Shown piece after piece: positions 44,937 to 56,575 of a stretch of 64,000 nucleotides of DNA. The notes beneath the pieces are model-generated. The model had not been told where the DNA came from, searched no databases, and saw only the letters and a list, made by a program, of their open reading frames with translations. How positions within the stretch are numbered: the first letter of the stretch is position 1; every line of letters starts with the position of its first letter. The stretch is from Hormiphora californensis (taxonomy: Eukaryota > Ctenophora > Tentaculata > Cydippida > Pleurobrachiidae), in assembly GCA_020137815.1 (NCBI GenBank), contig CM035360.1, forward strand, positions 3,230,578-3,294,577, given 5' to 3'. The position numbers were made by a program, and so were the translations under genes.

Positions 44937-46406
44937 ATGAAGCTCCTGTGCCTGACTTTGGTTCTTTTTGGGGCGACCTGGGCCAAACAAAAGGTACACG
45001 TTTCATTTTCCCATTTCTACTAGATCGGCTCCAAGTCAATTTCCTACTAGATTATTCATGTTTTAGCTTTAGGTCTATAAAATATTAACCATGGTAACCA
45101 CACAAATTATTAACAACCGTTTCAGACACTGAAGGTAACAGTCTACACAGAGGGACACTCAGAAGAGTCGGGAACGACAGATATCATCACGCTGAGAGTT
45201 CACGGTGCCTCCCAGGATGTTGAACGGATTCTGGGTAGTGATTTCCCTGCAGGCTCTGTCAAAGAGGTGCACGAAACACTAATGTTCACTTCAAATATTA
45301 CAACATTATCATAACAAGTAGAAATTATGGAGCAAGAACAATTATAGTAGACACATCATATTTCGCGCAAACATTCGTTCCAATTTACAGATTCATTGAC
45401 CCTTTCTTCTTCTTCTTATTTTTTCTCGCAGCCTCTTTGCACTATCCTTGGCCCACTATATTTTGACACTACATTTCAGATCACATACAACATAGATGAG
45501 AACCTGGGTAACGTGTATTGCATTGATCTGGAGACGGATGGTGACGATTGGTGGTGGCCCAGGACAGTCAAAGTGCAGTACGAGAACAAGGACCCTGTGT
45601 ATTTCTACAATTCATTCAACCAGAAACTTTCCATTGATGCTGACGGTTTGTACTGAGAAATATAAAGTGATACGTTTTTACCACCCAAACTTTCTGAACC
45701 CACAAGACCCATTACAAGCCTTATTAAATGAAACTTTTTGCACTAACCCAACACTATGAATAAAGATCTGGAAGAATCCTCTAAAACCCACCTCCTCTCC
45801 AGATGCTGCCCCTGCCATATGGATGTGTACTCAGGGAACAACAACCTGCACCATACAGGCAACTACCAGTGACACAACAACTCACGCTAAATCCGATAAT
45901 ATCGTCCTCATGGCAACTATCTACGGAAGCAAGGGACCCACGATGACCGGCGTGTTCGATAATCATGATATTGATGATTTCGAAAATGTGAGATTTTAAT
46001 TATAAACCCTAGCGTAATGCCGTTATAGTAAGAAGGTGTAGATTGGGTGAGACTGTTATCACCATTTTCTAGGGGTTTATTATCTAGTTCTTTATTAACC
46101 GGTATTTAACCCCTCTCTCAGGGAGAGACAAACAGTTTCGAGTTCGTTGGAATGAGGAACGTGGGGAATATCAAGTGTATCGCACTCCGAGCAATAGCCG
46201 GGCCTGATGCCTGGTTGTTTACCAGTATCAAGGTTACCTGTGCGAAGAAAAGCAAGACCTTTACTAACAAGTATAACGCCTGGATGACTGAGGATTCGAG
46301 CCAAGGACTTTCCTACTACAAACTTTGCTGAAGGTAGAGCTCGGAATACTGACCAATTTCATGTTATGCAGTAGAAAAAGTGTGTGTCTTAAAAAACATT
46401 GAGTGA
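44937..46406 (+). CDS. Secreted protein with PLAT-like domains (293 aa, 5 exons)
   Basis: Exons 44937-44993, 45126-45266, 45432-45645, 45803-45987, 46122-46406 with consistent phases. MKLLCLTLVLFGATWA is a signal peptide and no membrane helix follows. The mature part contains two stretches of beta-rich sequence that look like PLAT/LH2 domains: LKVTVYTEG ... DITTLRVHG-like strand ... DWWWPRTVKVQY, and TCTIQATTSD ... NIVLMATIYG ... DAWLFTSIKVTC. PLAT domains bind lipids or protein partners; the spaced cysteines suit an extracellular protein. The last exon may instead use a donor at 46335 (AAGGTAGAG), but AATAAA at about 46438 supports termination here. Function unknown. Confidence 0.62.
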
Positions 46407-46765
46407 TAATGTTAAAATGTATGTATATTTTTTGTCAAATAAATATGTGTTGTTTGACCCAACAAAAAATATTGCATTATGTATCTATAATGCGAAGTTT
46501 CCCTGACACAAATGGGTGTAAACTTGATGACTAAGCTTCAAAACTGGATTTCCTGATGAATTTTGTGCTCAAATAGCAACTTCTTGGCTGATGCCATCAC
46601 CCATGTTATTTGCTATGGTAACCAAGGCAGTTGCTATGGTAACCTAGGTGCAGTTGTATAGGAGACCTTAGTTGGTTACCAACTAACAAATGCTTCAACT
46701 CGAATTACTCGCAATTGTGTGATAGTACAGAGTAGTTTAATGTTTCGTAGACTTGCTACCACTTC
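46407..46765. other. 3' UTR and intergenic region after the PLAT-like gene
   Basis: AATAAA near 46438 is a likely polyadenylation signal for the upstream gene. GTTGCTATGGTAACC is tandemly repeated around 46610-46650. No gene seen. Confidence 0.5.
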
Positions 46766-47747
46766 ATGGCAGGGCGTGATTATAATCTGGATGCCTTGGC
46801 CCTTGCAGCCTGTTTACAGGTGTGCGCTAGCAAAAAGAGCACAATTTTTTTTCAAACGGCTATGCCACGCAACCACATGGCCAATTTGGTTAAACTAAAT
46901 GGTATCTGATAGAGAATCGATAGCATTAACCGATAACCCCAATACAAACAAACCCCTAACAAGCCCTAACAGGCCGGCCTAACCCGATGAGTTGAGTTAG
47001 CAATGGAAGGCTCCCGGATTTTAACTTCGCCCGTCATGGTATGGCGGTAGGGCGCCGTTACGATCTGGGTGTTTCGTGGCCTGTTTACAGGTGCACGCTG
47101 CCAAAAAAGATGATTCACTAAAACGGCTCTAACCGCCGAACCACTCAACCGTTTTGGCTAATTCAAAGTTTATCTGGTAGGGAATGTCAAGGCCTAACCT
47201 CAACCCCAACACTAACCTTAACCCTACTTTAGCCCTAACCCTAAAAAACCGTACTCACGAAACCAGGGGCGGCTTTGGTACCCACCCAACCGTCCTTGCA
47301 AGTTGCAGCCCCTGGACCCTGCTTGCGGGGGCGCTGCCCCCTACACCCCCGCCGGGGCTATCGCCCCAGGCCCCGGACGGTTAAGGCAGCTCGTGGCCGA
47401 AGCACCCAGATTTTAACGCTGGCCAGAATTCCCATGGAAGGCACCCAGATTTTAACGTTTTCCATGAGGCCCCTCGGAAATGTTCAAGTCATGCACAATC
47501 AAGTCACGCCCACCAATCACAGCTCAGAACGCGCGGAGTGCTTCACGCGTTCTGTGCTGTGATTGGTGGGCGTGACTTGGGTGACCTACAACTATGGCTC
47601 ATGCAACTATGGCTCATAAAATCTATGAGCCATAGATGCATGCAACTATGGCTCATAGATTTTATGAGCCATAGATGCATACAACTATGGCTCATAGAAA
47701 TGTGATCTGATTAGGTTCTATGAGCCAAAGCTAGTGAGAGTGAGAGG

Positions 47748-47825
47748 GACGTGAGTGACACGTGAGTGACACGTGAGTGACACGTGAGTGACACGTGAGT
47801 GACATGTGAGTGACACGTGAGTTTT
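47748..47825. repeat. Decamer array GTGAGTGACA, left arm
   Basis: About seven copies of a 10-bp unit (CACGTGAGTGA) in the left arm; the mirror array at 49828-49962 has about thirteen, so copy number changed after the arms formed. Confidence 0.85.
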
Positions 47826-47987
47826 CGAATCATGTAATATTAAATGAGCACAAATGTAAACGATTTACATAATGATAAATCTAATATTACATAATTAAAA
47901 TTACACTATCAGTTCATCTTGGATACAAGATGTTTATTCAAATCTATGATCGGATAGGTACTAAACAGCCGCCTTGCATTATCACTA

Positions 47988-48179
47988 TCAGGATCCACAG
48001 TAAAAAACTCTCCAACAGGTCTGATTTTCGAGAAAGTAGTATAGGTAGGATGTTCCCAGAAATTGCCTGGCTAAAGTTTCTGATCTTTCACACTCTTCCA
48101 AAACCTCCCGGTACTCGTTGAACGTTGTAGTATTGTTCGTGACATCGATAACAATTATAGCTAGTGAATCCACTAACAA
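47988..48179 (-). CDS. Unknown element ORF, left-arm copy
   Basis: 63 codons identical to the right-arm frame at 49406-49597. The sequence (LAIIVIDVTNNTTTF ... FLGTSYLYYFLENQT) is not recognised. It is probably the remains of a longer protein of the inverted-arm element. Confidence 0.35.
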   Translation of the reverse strand: MLVDSLAIIVIDVTNNTTTFNEYREVLEECERSETLARQFLGTSYLYYFLENQTCWRVFYCGS

Positions 48180-48496
48180 ATTCTAATGAGCGGGATGGAT
48201 ATTTGACAGTGTCACATATCCACCCCCCTCACTGACACGATTCTGGGATGCGTCATTAGCAGAGTGAAACGATACGAGATACGAAACTTATGATTCGGGG
48301 GAGCTCATTAGCAGTGTGAGACGATACGGTATATGGAACATGATTCGGGGAAGCTGATTAGGAGTGCTAGACGATATGAGACACGATTCGGAGAATGTTT
48401 TATCGCTCTTTCTATCTATCTCTATCTCTATCTATCTCTATCTCTTTTTGTCAATTATCTTGGACTTGAGAACCAGATGAGGTACCTACCATTATA

Positions 48497-48780
48497 CAGG
48501 GTGGTTCAGAAACATGGAGCCACTTGGAGATAAGAATGGGAAAAATACAATCCTCTCTCTATTGTACGGATCCAAATTTCAACGTTTTACCCTGTCAGTT
48601 GACAGGCTGATAATTTTTATGAAAGAGTGACTCTCTGTCGATCGCAATCCTCAGGGGACACTTTTTCTAGTCAAGAGACTGTGAAGATACGTGTTTAATT
48701 ACACTGTACATCAGAGAGCGAACTGTATTGACGCTTTAGTTATCTCAAAGTGGCTCCATGTTTCTGAACCACCCTGTACT
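48497..48780. mobile_element. 284-bp Tc1/mariner-type MITE
   Basis: ACAGGGTGGTTCAGAAACATGG at the left is matched by CCATGTTTCTGAACCACCCTGT at the right, flanked by TA on both sides. TA duplications and CAGGGTG termini suit the Tc1/mariner group. The inner sequence is non-coding. Confidence 0.8.
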
Positions 48781-48804
48781 ATAATGCGAGCTGACGCTAC
48801 ACAC

Positions 48805-49045
48805 TTGGTGAGTTTAGTGCCCTTATTTTTGGTAATAAGAGCCTATCGGCTCGCCTCATTGTTTTTAGGAGGATATGTTGTTTTATATGGAATGCGTTGG
48901 GTTTTTTTTCCGAGTCTTGCCAAACAGACCAAATTCAAACCATTCCATCTAAAACAACAACATATCCCCCTAAAAACAACGGGGCTGAGCCGACATCCAG
49001 ATAAAAAAGGAAAAGGAGTATGGACAAAAATAAGGGCACCAAAGT
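48805..49045. repeat. Foldback repeat with TTTGGTGCCCTTATTTTTG-like ends
   Basis: TTTAGTGCCCTTATTTTTG and its near complement CAAAAATAAGGGCACCAAA enclose inverted sequences around AACAACATATCC. A non-autonomous element about 240 bp long. Confidence 0.65.
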
Positions 49046-49112
49046 TTGTAGCTTCCTCGCATTAGTATGAGTAGGTATCTCATCTGGTTCTCAAGATAAT
49101 TGACAAAAAGAA

Positions 49113-49385
49113 ATAGATGAGGTATAAACTCTGGCCACTGGCACGTTATTTCAGATACCTTTCTCCCAGCGTGCCGCTGGGAGAAGGTAGCTGTAGTTTA
49201 TCCGCCAGTGGCGGATAAACTGGTTTAAATCACGACGACGATCCTGAGGCGTAGCCGAGGGAGAGGCGGAGGGGTTTAAACCAATAACGTGCCATTGGTC
49301 AGAGTTTGTAGGTTATATACCCTGCTTTAGTTGTTTGTTTCAAGTATTACATACTAACAAGAGAGAGAACACTAATCAAAACATA
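49113..49385 (+). repeat. Dispersed repeat, copy 2 (first copy at 18380-18655)
   Basis: Matches 18380-18655 over nearly its whole length, including TTTAAATCACGACGACGATC and the run to AACACTAATCAAAACA. Confidence 0.8.
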
Positions 49386-49405
49386 TCCATCCCGCTCATT
49401 AGAAT

Positions 49406-49738
49406 TTGTTAGTGGATTCACTAGCTATAATTGTTATCGACGTCACGAACAACACTACAACGTTCAACGAGTACCGGGAGGTTTTGGAAGAGTGTGAAAG
49501 ATCAGAAACTTTAGCCAGGCAATTTCTGGGAACATCCTACCTATACTACTTTCTCGAAAATCAGACCTGTTGGAGAGTTTTTTACTGTGGATCCTGATAG
49601 TGATAATGCAAGGCGGCTGTTTAGTACCTATCCGATCATAGATTTGAATAAACATCGTGTTAAGGAGCTGCTGATTCACGTGAAATGCTCTATGAACTGT
49701 CCAAAGAAGGACCCCTTTTACCATTATATCCAAGATGA
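49406..49738 (+). pseudogene. Unknown element ORF, right-arm copy, frameshifted
   Basis: The frame from 49406 stops at 49597 (VFYCGS), but the neighbouring frame continues from about 49560 (PVGEFFTVDPDSDNARRLF ... HYIQDELIV) to a stop after 49738. Together these suggest a protein of at least 110 residues broken by one frameshift. No family recognised. Confidence 0.4.
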
Positions 49739-49827
49739 ACTGATAGTGTAATTTTAATTATGTAATATTAGATTTATCATTATGTAAATCGTTTACATTT
49801 GTGCTCATTTAATATTACATGATTCGA

Positions 49828-49962
49828 AAACTCACGTGTCACTCACATGTCACTCACGTGTCACTCACGTGTCACTCACGTGTCACTCACGTGTCACTCA
49901 CGTGTCACTCACGTGTCACTCACGTGTCACTCACGTGTCACTCACGTGTCACTCACGTCCCT
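49828..49962. repeat. Decamer array TCACTCACGTG, right arm
   Basis: About thirteen tandem 10-bp units, the mirror image of the shorter array at 47748-47825. CACGTG occurs in nearly every unit. Confidence 0.88.
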
Positions 49963-50699
49963 CTCACTCTCACTAGCTTTGGCTCATAGAACCTAATCAG
50001 ATCACATTTCTATGAGCCATAGTTGTATGCATCTATGGCTCATAAAATCTATGAGCCATAGTTGCATGCATCTATGGCTCATAGATTTTATGAGCCATAG
50101 TTGCATGAGCCATAGTTGGAAAACGTTAAAATCTGGGTGCCTTTCATTGCTAACAATTCGTAGTTTTGGCGCGCGCGACGGGTTAGGGCTATCCGTTAGG
50201 GTCTGGTTAGGGTTTGGTTTGGGGTTATCGGTTAGGGCTATCGATTCTCTAACTGATACCGTTTAGTTTACTCAAATCGGCCATGTGGTTCCATGGCTAT
50301 AGCCGTTTGAAAAAAGTCGGTCTAAGTATACTCTTTTGGCAGCGCGCACCTGTAAACACGCTGCAAGGCACCCAGATTATAATCGCGCCCGCCATAGTTG
50401 TAGGTAATCCGTGACTTGGCCTATGCTAAAGTCCATTTTTATTCAACTGTTCACCCCTCAACTCGTGCGCGTGCGATATTTTAATTTACACTGCGCGCGC
50501 TACACGTTAACATGTGATAAACGCGCAAAACAATTCCGCGCACGACTTTGGGGGGTGAACAGTTGAAAAAAAATGGAGTATACAGGCCCTTTGTTAAAGA
50601 AGCCGTGGAAAACGCGCGCACTTGGGGTCTGCAGCGCATGCCAAGGGCGTGACTTGATTGTGCATGACTTGAACATTTCCGAGGGGCCTCATTTTCCAG

Positions 50700-50800
50700 T
50701 TTGGAAGTTTTAAGGAGGCACCCCGAATGTGTTGAGACGCGCATATCGCGACGCGCATGAGACGCGCATGCGACGCGCACATTGCGACGCGCACCAAATT
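50700..50800. repeat. GACGCGCA-rich tandem repeat
   Basis: GACGCGCATG and GACGCGCAC recur six times. It lies just outside the right arm of the large inverted element. Confidence 0.7.
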
Positions 50801-51054
50801 GGTCAAATTCAAAAAATGTGAAAATGCGTTTTTAAAATTTTAAGACTTGAGGCCTCTTGGACGTTTTTGGGAGACTGATGGTGACCCATAAGGAGTCCGA
50901 GAGCCTCAAAGAGAGTGCACAGCATCGGAAAGAGACTGCACTGTGCAGTGCACGCAGCATCCAGAAGAGAGCACGCGCTTACCACGTGAAAGAGGCTCAC
51001 CGCGCGAAGTAAGCAGTACTTTACCCTCAATTTTCTTCTCGCGCGTTACATAAA

Positions 51055-51280
51055 GTCGGATTTTTTGAAACTGTCACCCCCCTAGAGTTTTCAACTTTCT
51101 TTAAATGACCATAAGTCCGGTTCCTGATGAGATAGAGACTTGAAATTTGGAAGTTACGAAGATCATGCTAAGTTCTTCCGAACCTCCAAATTTCAAGTCT
51201 CTATCTTATCAGGAACCGGAGATAAGACAAATTTTGTTATTTCAGGGGGGTGACAGTTTCAAAAAATCCGAGTATAACAT
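51055..51280. mobile_element. ~225-bp foldback element
   Basis: CGGATTTTTTGAAACTGTCA...GGTTCCTGATGAGATAGAGA is mirrored by TCTCTATCTTATCAGGAACC...TGACAGTTTCAAAAAATCCG around a short centre at about 51160. Non-coding. Confidence 0.75.
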
Positions 51281-51289
51281 TCGATTTCA

Positions 51290-52795
51290 CACACAAGCTT
51301 GTGTCTTCGGAGACTCGATGAAGAAGACTGAAATCAAGGATGAGAAGATAAATGAGGCCAATTGGATTCTTGAGTTGTTAATTGTTTTCAAACAAGATCA
51401 ACACACTTTTGGATTATTTGAAAATTCTATATTGGAGAGAAATATTTCGTTTCTAATTTCATTTTCAGACAAAAGTGTGTGGGAAGATTAAGAATATAAA
51501 ACACATTCATTTCGTTTCCATTAAGTTTCAGTGTACATAAAACAATATTGTTAGTTTTACATTAGTCTTTTTGTTGGTATCGAAGACACCTCACACTCTG
51601 TTTAGAGGTATCAGAAGCGCTTACCCTATTTTTATAACGCGCCCAAAACGTTATACTGAGCACTGAAAAGTTGTAGTCTACACTACATAGTTCTAGCCTA
51701 AGGGGTTTGAGCCGCGCACAGGGCCACACCGAGACCAAATCTCGTTACTTTCCTGATTTCTTTGACACAAACAAGTATTGCAGAGCGGCCAATAGAGCTG
51801 GCGGTTTCAAACTTCGTCCGTATTCGGAGGGATAGATTAGCAGTTCAGTGTTTCAAACCAGGTTTAATTTGGCAAAGTAGAAGCTGAGTTACAACATGTT
51901 TTGTACAAATGGTTCAACTTCAAGACCTTTTTAATTTTGATGGCCAGACCTTTGAAGATAGAAACTTCAAACTTTGCCACGATCTTTGATATGATGTTAA
52001 GCATACCTGACCTACTTTTTCAAAAATTTTTTTCATCATTAACACCTAAAACTGATTTCAAAACCAAGGTTCCGGGGATAATTTTTCAAATATGAGTACA
52101 GAATTATAATTTTCAGACAATTTGGTGGGGAATACCTAAATTTGGTGCATTTTCATTGAGTGGTTGAGGAGCTATTAATTTTTGAAGTGAATCAAAGCGG
52201 GTTTGTTACCCCTAACTCAGGCCGCATCGCGGCCTTCGTTTGGTGCGCTTTGCGCGCCGGCAAGGGAGGGGTAACTTCGTTACCAAGTCTTTTTGTTGCA
52301 TTGACTACGTGTTGTTGACATGTAATTGAACTGTAATTATATTTGATTTAACGCTCAAAAGGAAAAGCTAAACATTTTTTGACAATATATTGCCAAATGC
52401 AACCACCATTATCATTTATCAGTTTATCAATGATCATGAAATAGTAATTGAGCATTGAACAATTAAGAAAAATCACACGAGTTTCACGACCAAAGACGGT
52501 CACTGTCTTTCCTCCGTCCATTACCTCTACTCCCATTTTAAAAGATAAGGTTCCAATTTTTACTTATTCCGTGTTATTGATTCCAGTATTTCTCTTTCAA
52601 TGTAAGTAAGGACATCTCACTTATTTATCTCCTCCACATATGATATCTCCCAACGTGTCAAATCCAGAACTTCCAGTGTTAGTTTCATCTTTTCCTCATC
52701 AAACTGATGGAGGAAGGGATATTTAATTGATTTAGAAGGAGGGGTTAGTTGATCAACATAACAATAATGGGAGAATGGAGATGGCTTGTAAAAAT
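51290..52795. other. Repeat-poor stretch without recognised gene
   Basis: AT-rich sequence with small GC patches (for example GGTGCGCTTTGCGCGCC at 52241). An open stretch at 51147-51491 overlaps the foldback element and has no recognisable domain. Nothing supported. Confidence 0.3.
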
Positions 52796-52992
52796 CAGGA
52801 AATAATAAAGAAGTCGTAGTGTAAGAGGTGAGTGTAAATCATGTTGGGAAGGGCGTTTGATCGTGAAAAAAACATAGCTTGGCAAAAAACCCATGTATGC
52901 ACTGCCTCACTGGATTTCTTATGTATTAAAACACATTGATTCTGACACTGATTTCCGGTTAAGAGGGGGCGTTGCTGTAGCTTAGAGAAGAT

Positions 52993-53068
52993 GTTGGTCA
53001 AGGGAAGGAAGGAAGGAAGGAAGGAAGGAAGGAAGGAAGGAAGGAAGGAAGGAAGGAAGGAAGGAAGG
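52993..53068. repeat. (GGAA)n microsatellite
   Basis: About 18 uninterrupted copies of GGAA/GAAG. Frames through it give artificial Leu-Pro-Ser-Phe repeats. Confidence 0.95.
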
Positions 53069-53089
53069 AGAGGACAGGACACCAGTACT

Positions 53090-53970
53090 CCAGGAGCAAA
53101 GTGAACGGCAAGGAGGCACAATGCGAAGGCCTCGCATGGATGACGGCATTCATTCCGTCCTTCCGAACCGTTCCTCCTGACTCCAGGATACCGAGGCAAC
53201 CGTCCATTAGTGCCTTCCTCACCGTACAGGCCTCAGTGACGGTATACCTCCGCTTCCTCCTCACTCGGAACCTACGTCGGTCCACACGGAAAGTACAGCA
53301 ATCGTACTCTACACGACTCACTCCTGCCTCCTCTGCTCACGACCTAGGCCTGCACTTGGATCCTGTGAAGCAAGGATACAAGGAGGAAGAACCGCTAACA
53401 CGACTAGGCCTCATCCCAGCTCCCGAGACAGTAGCTCCTCACCCCGTGAATGCTCCTCCGCCTACACGGAGTGCTTCCATGCCAGGACCTCGACTCACTA
53501 GCCTCGTTCCACCTCAATCGTCCACCTGTACACGTCGGCAAGTCCTGCCGCTTCAGGACTCCGGTGCTCTGACAGTCCCCAAGGCATAGGAACTAGCCAT
53601 ATACATCGGACATTGCGTCCATTCCCTACGAATTCCCCCTCTCCTCCTATCCTTCCCCTCCCGCTACCCATTCCTTCCCGGCGAGAAGGAAGGAGAAGAC
53701 CCCTTGTACCAGCATGCCAGAATTGGACAGAAGGAAGCCTAACTGACATGCAGTAAGGACGGAAGCCCTGATAGGCCGACGGAATACCAGGATACAAGTA
53801 AGAACGAATGAAGGGAGACAACAAGATTAGGACCAAGGAAGGATAGGACAGGGAAGGAAATGACTGCACAGGAAGGACAGAGCAAATTGAAGGTGGCATC
53901 AACGACGCGGGGGAAGAAGGAGACAGAAAGAAGAAGAGAGAGAAACTAAACGTGAAGAGAGAACCCACAC
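53090..53970. other. Compositionally biased region with opposing open frames
   Basis: Plus frame 53101-53589 and minus frame 53968-53498 are both open for over 150 codons. Neither has a recognisable domain, signal peptide or splice context; CCTCC/AAGGA strand bias explains much of the openness. Possibly part of an unknown element following the GGAA tract. Confidence 0.25.
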
Positions 53971-54489
53971 CGTAGCCCCAGCAGATAGACTGCTACCCTC
54001 ATCAAAACGGAGCAATGCCCTTGCTAACTATCAACCCAAATTCCTGTTCCACCGCATAGGGATTAACAAATTCAGACTGCCCAGTCAAAGTGTCACTGGA
54101 CGTGGAATTCGGTTATCGGCAATCAGTGAAAACAAAGGTACAGAACAACTAGCTGTAAAAATAGTACCATTACGCTATTGCGAAGTAAGGCACGTTTGCC
54201 CAATTACAGAAGCATAACAGATAATAAGTTGAATTAACTTACCGTCACAGGTTGTACAGATAACAAAAGAAACTTAGCATAGATCCTGCTTCAGCCTTCA
54301 CTCATCAGTAATTGTTCTTTTATCGATTCATACCGTTCTATGTGTTTCTGCTGAATGAGAAGGCAGATGTGTGTGAGTCGTGAGAATTATGCAATAAGAA
54401 CTATGAAATTATGAAAACCCTTCTTACTAATCAACCATGGCAACGCCTTCAATAAAGTTAACATACCTACAAACTAATCTGGGGCTCTT

Positions 54490-54790
54490 TTCTGAACAGG
54501 TTTATGAAGATTCTTAGGAACTTTTTGGGCGTTTTAGGAAGAAAGTTAGAGAGTTAAGAAGATTTTTGTTTCCGAACATGGCACCTAGGAAGATTTTTTT
54601 AGCGCTAAGAGTTTTCCTAAATTATCTTCCTAAGTCCCCTATAATTGAATTAAAACTGCGTGAGTCCTTGAAATTTTCTTCTTAGCGGCCTAAGAATGTT
54701 CTTAGCTCTCTTTTTTTCTTCCTAAGTAGCAAGAAAAGTTAGGACAGCTCCGGACCTTACTTAAGCCGACTTAGGAAGATTCTTACTCTG
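54490..54790. mobile_element. ~300-bp foldback element rich in CCTAAGAA
   Basis: GAAGATTCTTAGGAAC..., TTAGGAAGA and their complements TCTTCCTAA / TCTTAGC recur in mirrored order, ending TTAGGAAGATTCTTAC. Typical non-autonomous foldback. Confidence 0.6.
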
Positions 54791-54799
54791 TTAGACATA

Positions 54800-55439
54800 T
54801 ATTTTGGGCCATTTTTAGAGCTAATATCATAAAAATGATGAATTTGCTCAAGCATACATGAACATACAACCTTTTTATGTTGACGCGATATCCAATAGAG
54901 TTATATTTATATCGGTTGGTAGTCGGTATTTTTTGTAATAATTTTAAAAATTGAAAATTATGGGTCTTGCTGTGACTCTATAGCATCATAGGACGATAAA
55001 TATATGCAAATGAAAAGGTAGAAATCATAAAATTAACACGTTGTACCTCTAATTATAACACCTCTATCATCCAAAAAATGCAATAAATGCAAAATTCCAT
55101 CTCCTTTAGATTTTTTCAACTGTTGGAAATGGGTGAGAACGAGTTGACACCGGAACCATATCCAATTGCATAATGCATATGATTAGGCCATGGCCCACGC
55201 CCTACATAGATCCAAAATATTGTGTGTACCAGCTAATTCACACCTCAATTTAAATCCCATGTTTGCTCGATTGCTATTGGTTATCGCCATTCGAATCTTG
55301 GCAGGTCGGTAGAACTTCGACAGAATTTAGGGTAGGTCTGAATTTAGGGTAGGTCTGAATTTAAGGTAGGTCCGTAATGTATCGTCTATCAAAGCATTGC
55401 AACTCGACATTAGGTTCTGATTAGGTTGACTGGATAATA
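54800..55439. other. Unassigned region upstream of a truncated LINE
   Basis: GAATTTAGGGTAGGTCT is tandemly repeated around 55325-55375. It may be the 5' UTR of the element that follows. No gene seen. Confidence 0.3.
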
Positions 55440-56575
55440 ATGGCTATCGAGGGAATGTTTCCTCAACAATGCTCAGCATGTAACCAGCTAGAAAGAGGAT
55501 CCACGCCGAAACTTCGATGTGCAAGCTGTGGAGGTGGTGGTCACAACTGTGGCCAGGTAATGTCCCACCAAGCCCTGACCGTGCTGGGCTTCGTGTGGGT
55601 TTGTTTCGGATGTATTAAGAACTTCAAAGTTGAAACCTTATCTGGAACTGACGGAGAGGCTGAACCACTCCCAAGCGGGTCTAGTGAGATCTGTTAGGTG
55701 GTCTCGAGCTGATTTGGTGCGGGTGCATTCATTCAGCATGTGCCACTCATCTTGGATGATGGGATCGAAGAATGGGAGGGCACGCAGAAGGGCAGGTCGG
55801 AAGAATCTCGACACCGAAATATATATGTATTTCAAATACATATGTATTTCAAATACACATGTCTATTTCAACTGAAATATATATGTATGTATTTCAAATA
55901 TATATGTATTTCAAATACATATATATTTCGGTGTCGAGATTCTTCCGACCTGCCGGTCAGGTACAGGTAAAGACAGAGTTCTCACCAAACTCCAGTCGAA
56001 GAGGAGACGAATCAACCGAAGAATAGCAAAACTTCTAAAGAAAGGATCAAGCCGTTCGGAAAAGGCCTAGTTCCTCCAGACCCAGTAAGGTATTCAGCGA
56101 TCCATCTCAGGTAAAGGTAGAGGACGCCCTTCTAGGTATCGAGGAGCAGACAGAGGAGCTGACCGACATTACCTTCACACCGGCAGATATTGAGGAAGCG
56201 CTTGCAGAATTGAAACCACACTCAGCGTCACCCAAAGATGGAATTCCAGCTCTCATATTAAGGGAATTTCGAAGCTATTTAGCCTACCCCCTGTGGAGAC
56301 TGTGGACAGAATCCTTTGCTGAGGGAAACATTCCGGAGGAGTTGAAGAGACAGCAGATAGCCCCTATCTTCAAGAAAGGAAACAAAAGTATAGCTGAGAA
56401 CTACCGACCGGTAGCACTGACCAGCCACGTGACCAAAACCTTCGAACGAGTGGTGTGCAAGGAGATAACTGAATTTGTTGAGTGGCAAGGTATTCTAAAC
56501 AACGAACAACACGGATTCAGATCAGGACGTAGCTGCCTTACTCAACTACTTGAACACTATTATATATATATCACT
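55440..56575 (+). mobile_element. Truncated non-LTR retrotransposon (zinc-finger ORF plus partial reverse transcriptase)
   Basis: 55440-55697 encodes a Cys/His-rich domain (CSACNQLERG, LRCASCGGGGHNCG, CFGCIKNF) like the PHD-type finger at the N-terminus of some LINE ORFs. About 56090-56570 encodes the front of a reverse transcriptase (SASPKDGIPALI, IAPIFKKGNKS, ENYRPVALTSHVTKTFERVV, EQHGFRSGRSCLTQL). The catalytic YADD part is missing: the sequence breaks at about 56570 where another repeat begins. A TIR hairpin is inserted between the two parts. Confidence 0.7.
55790..55957. mobile_element. MITE with GGCAGGTCGGAAGAATCTCG ends
   Basis: GGCAGGTCGGAAGAATCTCG...TATATATTT and its mirrored right end CGAGATTCTTCCGACCTGCC enclose AT-rich ATATGTATTTCAAATACA repeats. 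It splits the truncated LINE. Confidence 0.8.

Larger units (their letters stand above)
46770..50400. mobile_element. 3.6 kb element with >1 kb inverted arms
   Basis: The left arm (about 46770-48198) and right arm (about 49386-50400, with a further matching segment at 50640-50700) are inverted copies. Shared pieces: GGCACCCAGATTTTAACG, a TATGGCTCATAG palindromic cluster, the GTGAGTGACAC decamer array, and a coding segment. The inner ends read GATCCACTAACAAATTC-type sequence in mirror orientation. Degenerate TTAGGG-like stretches occur in both arms (about 47200-47245 and 50180-50240). The centre (48199-49385) is filled by other elements. No transposase was recognised. Confidence 0.65.

Noticed and set aside
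47184-47562. Pro/Thr-rich plus-strand frames
   Set aside because: They run through degenerate telomere-like and GC-rich repeat DNA of the inverted-arm element.
53101-53589. 162-codon plus frame and 156-codon opposing frame (53968-53498)
   Set aside because: Strong strand composition bias explains their length; no recognisable domain, signal or splice sites, so not called as genes.
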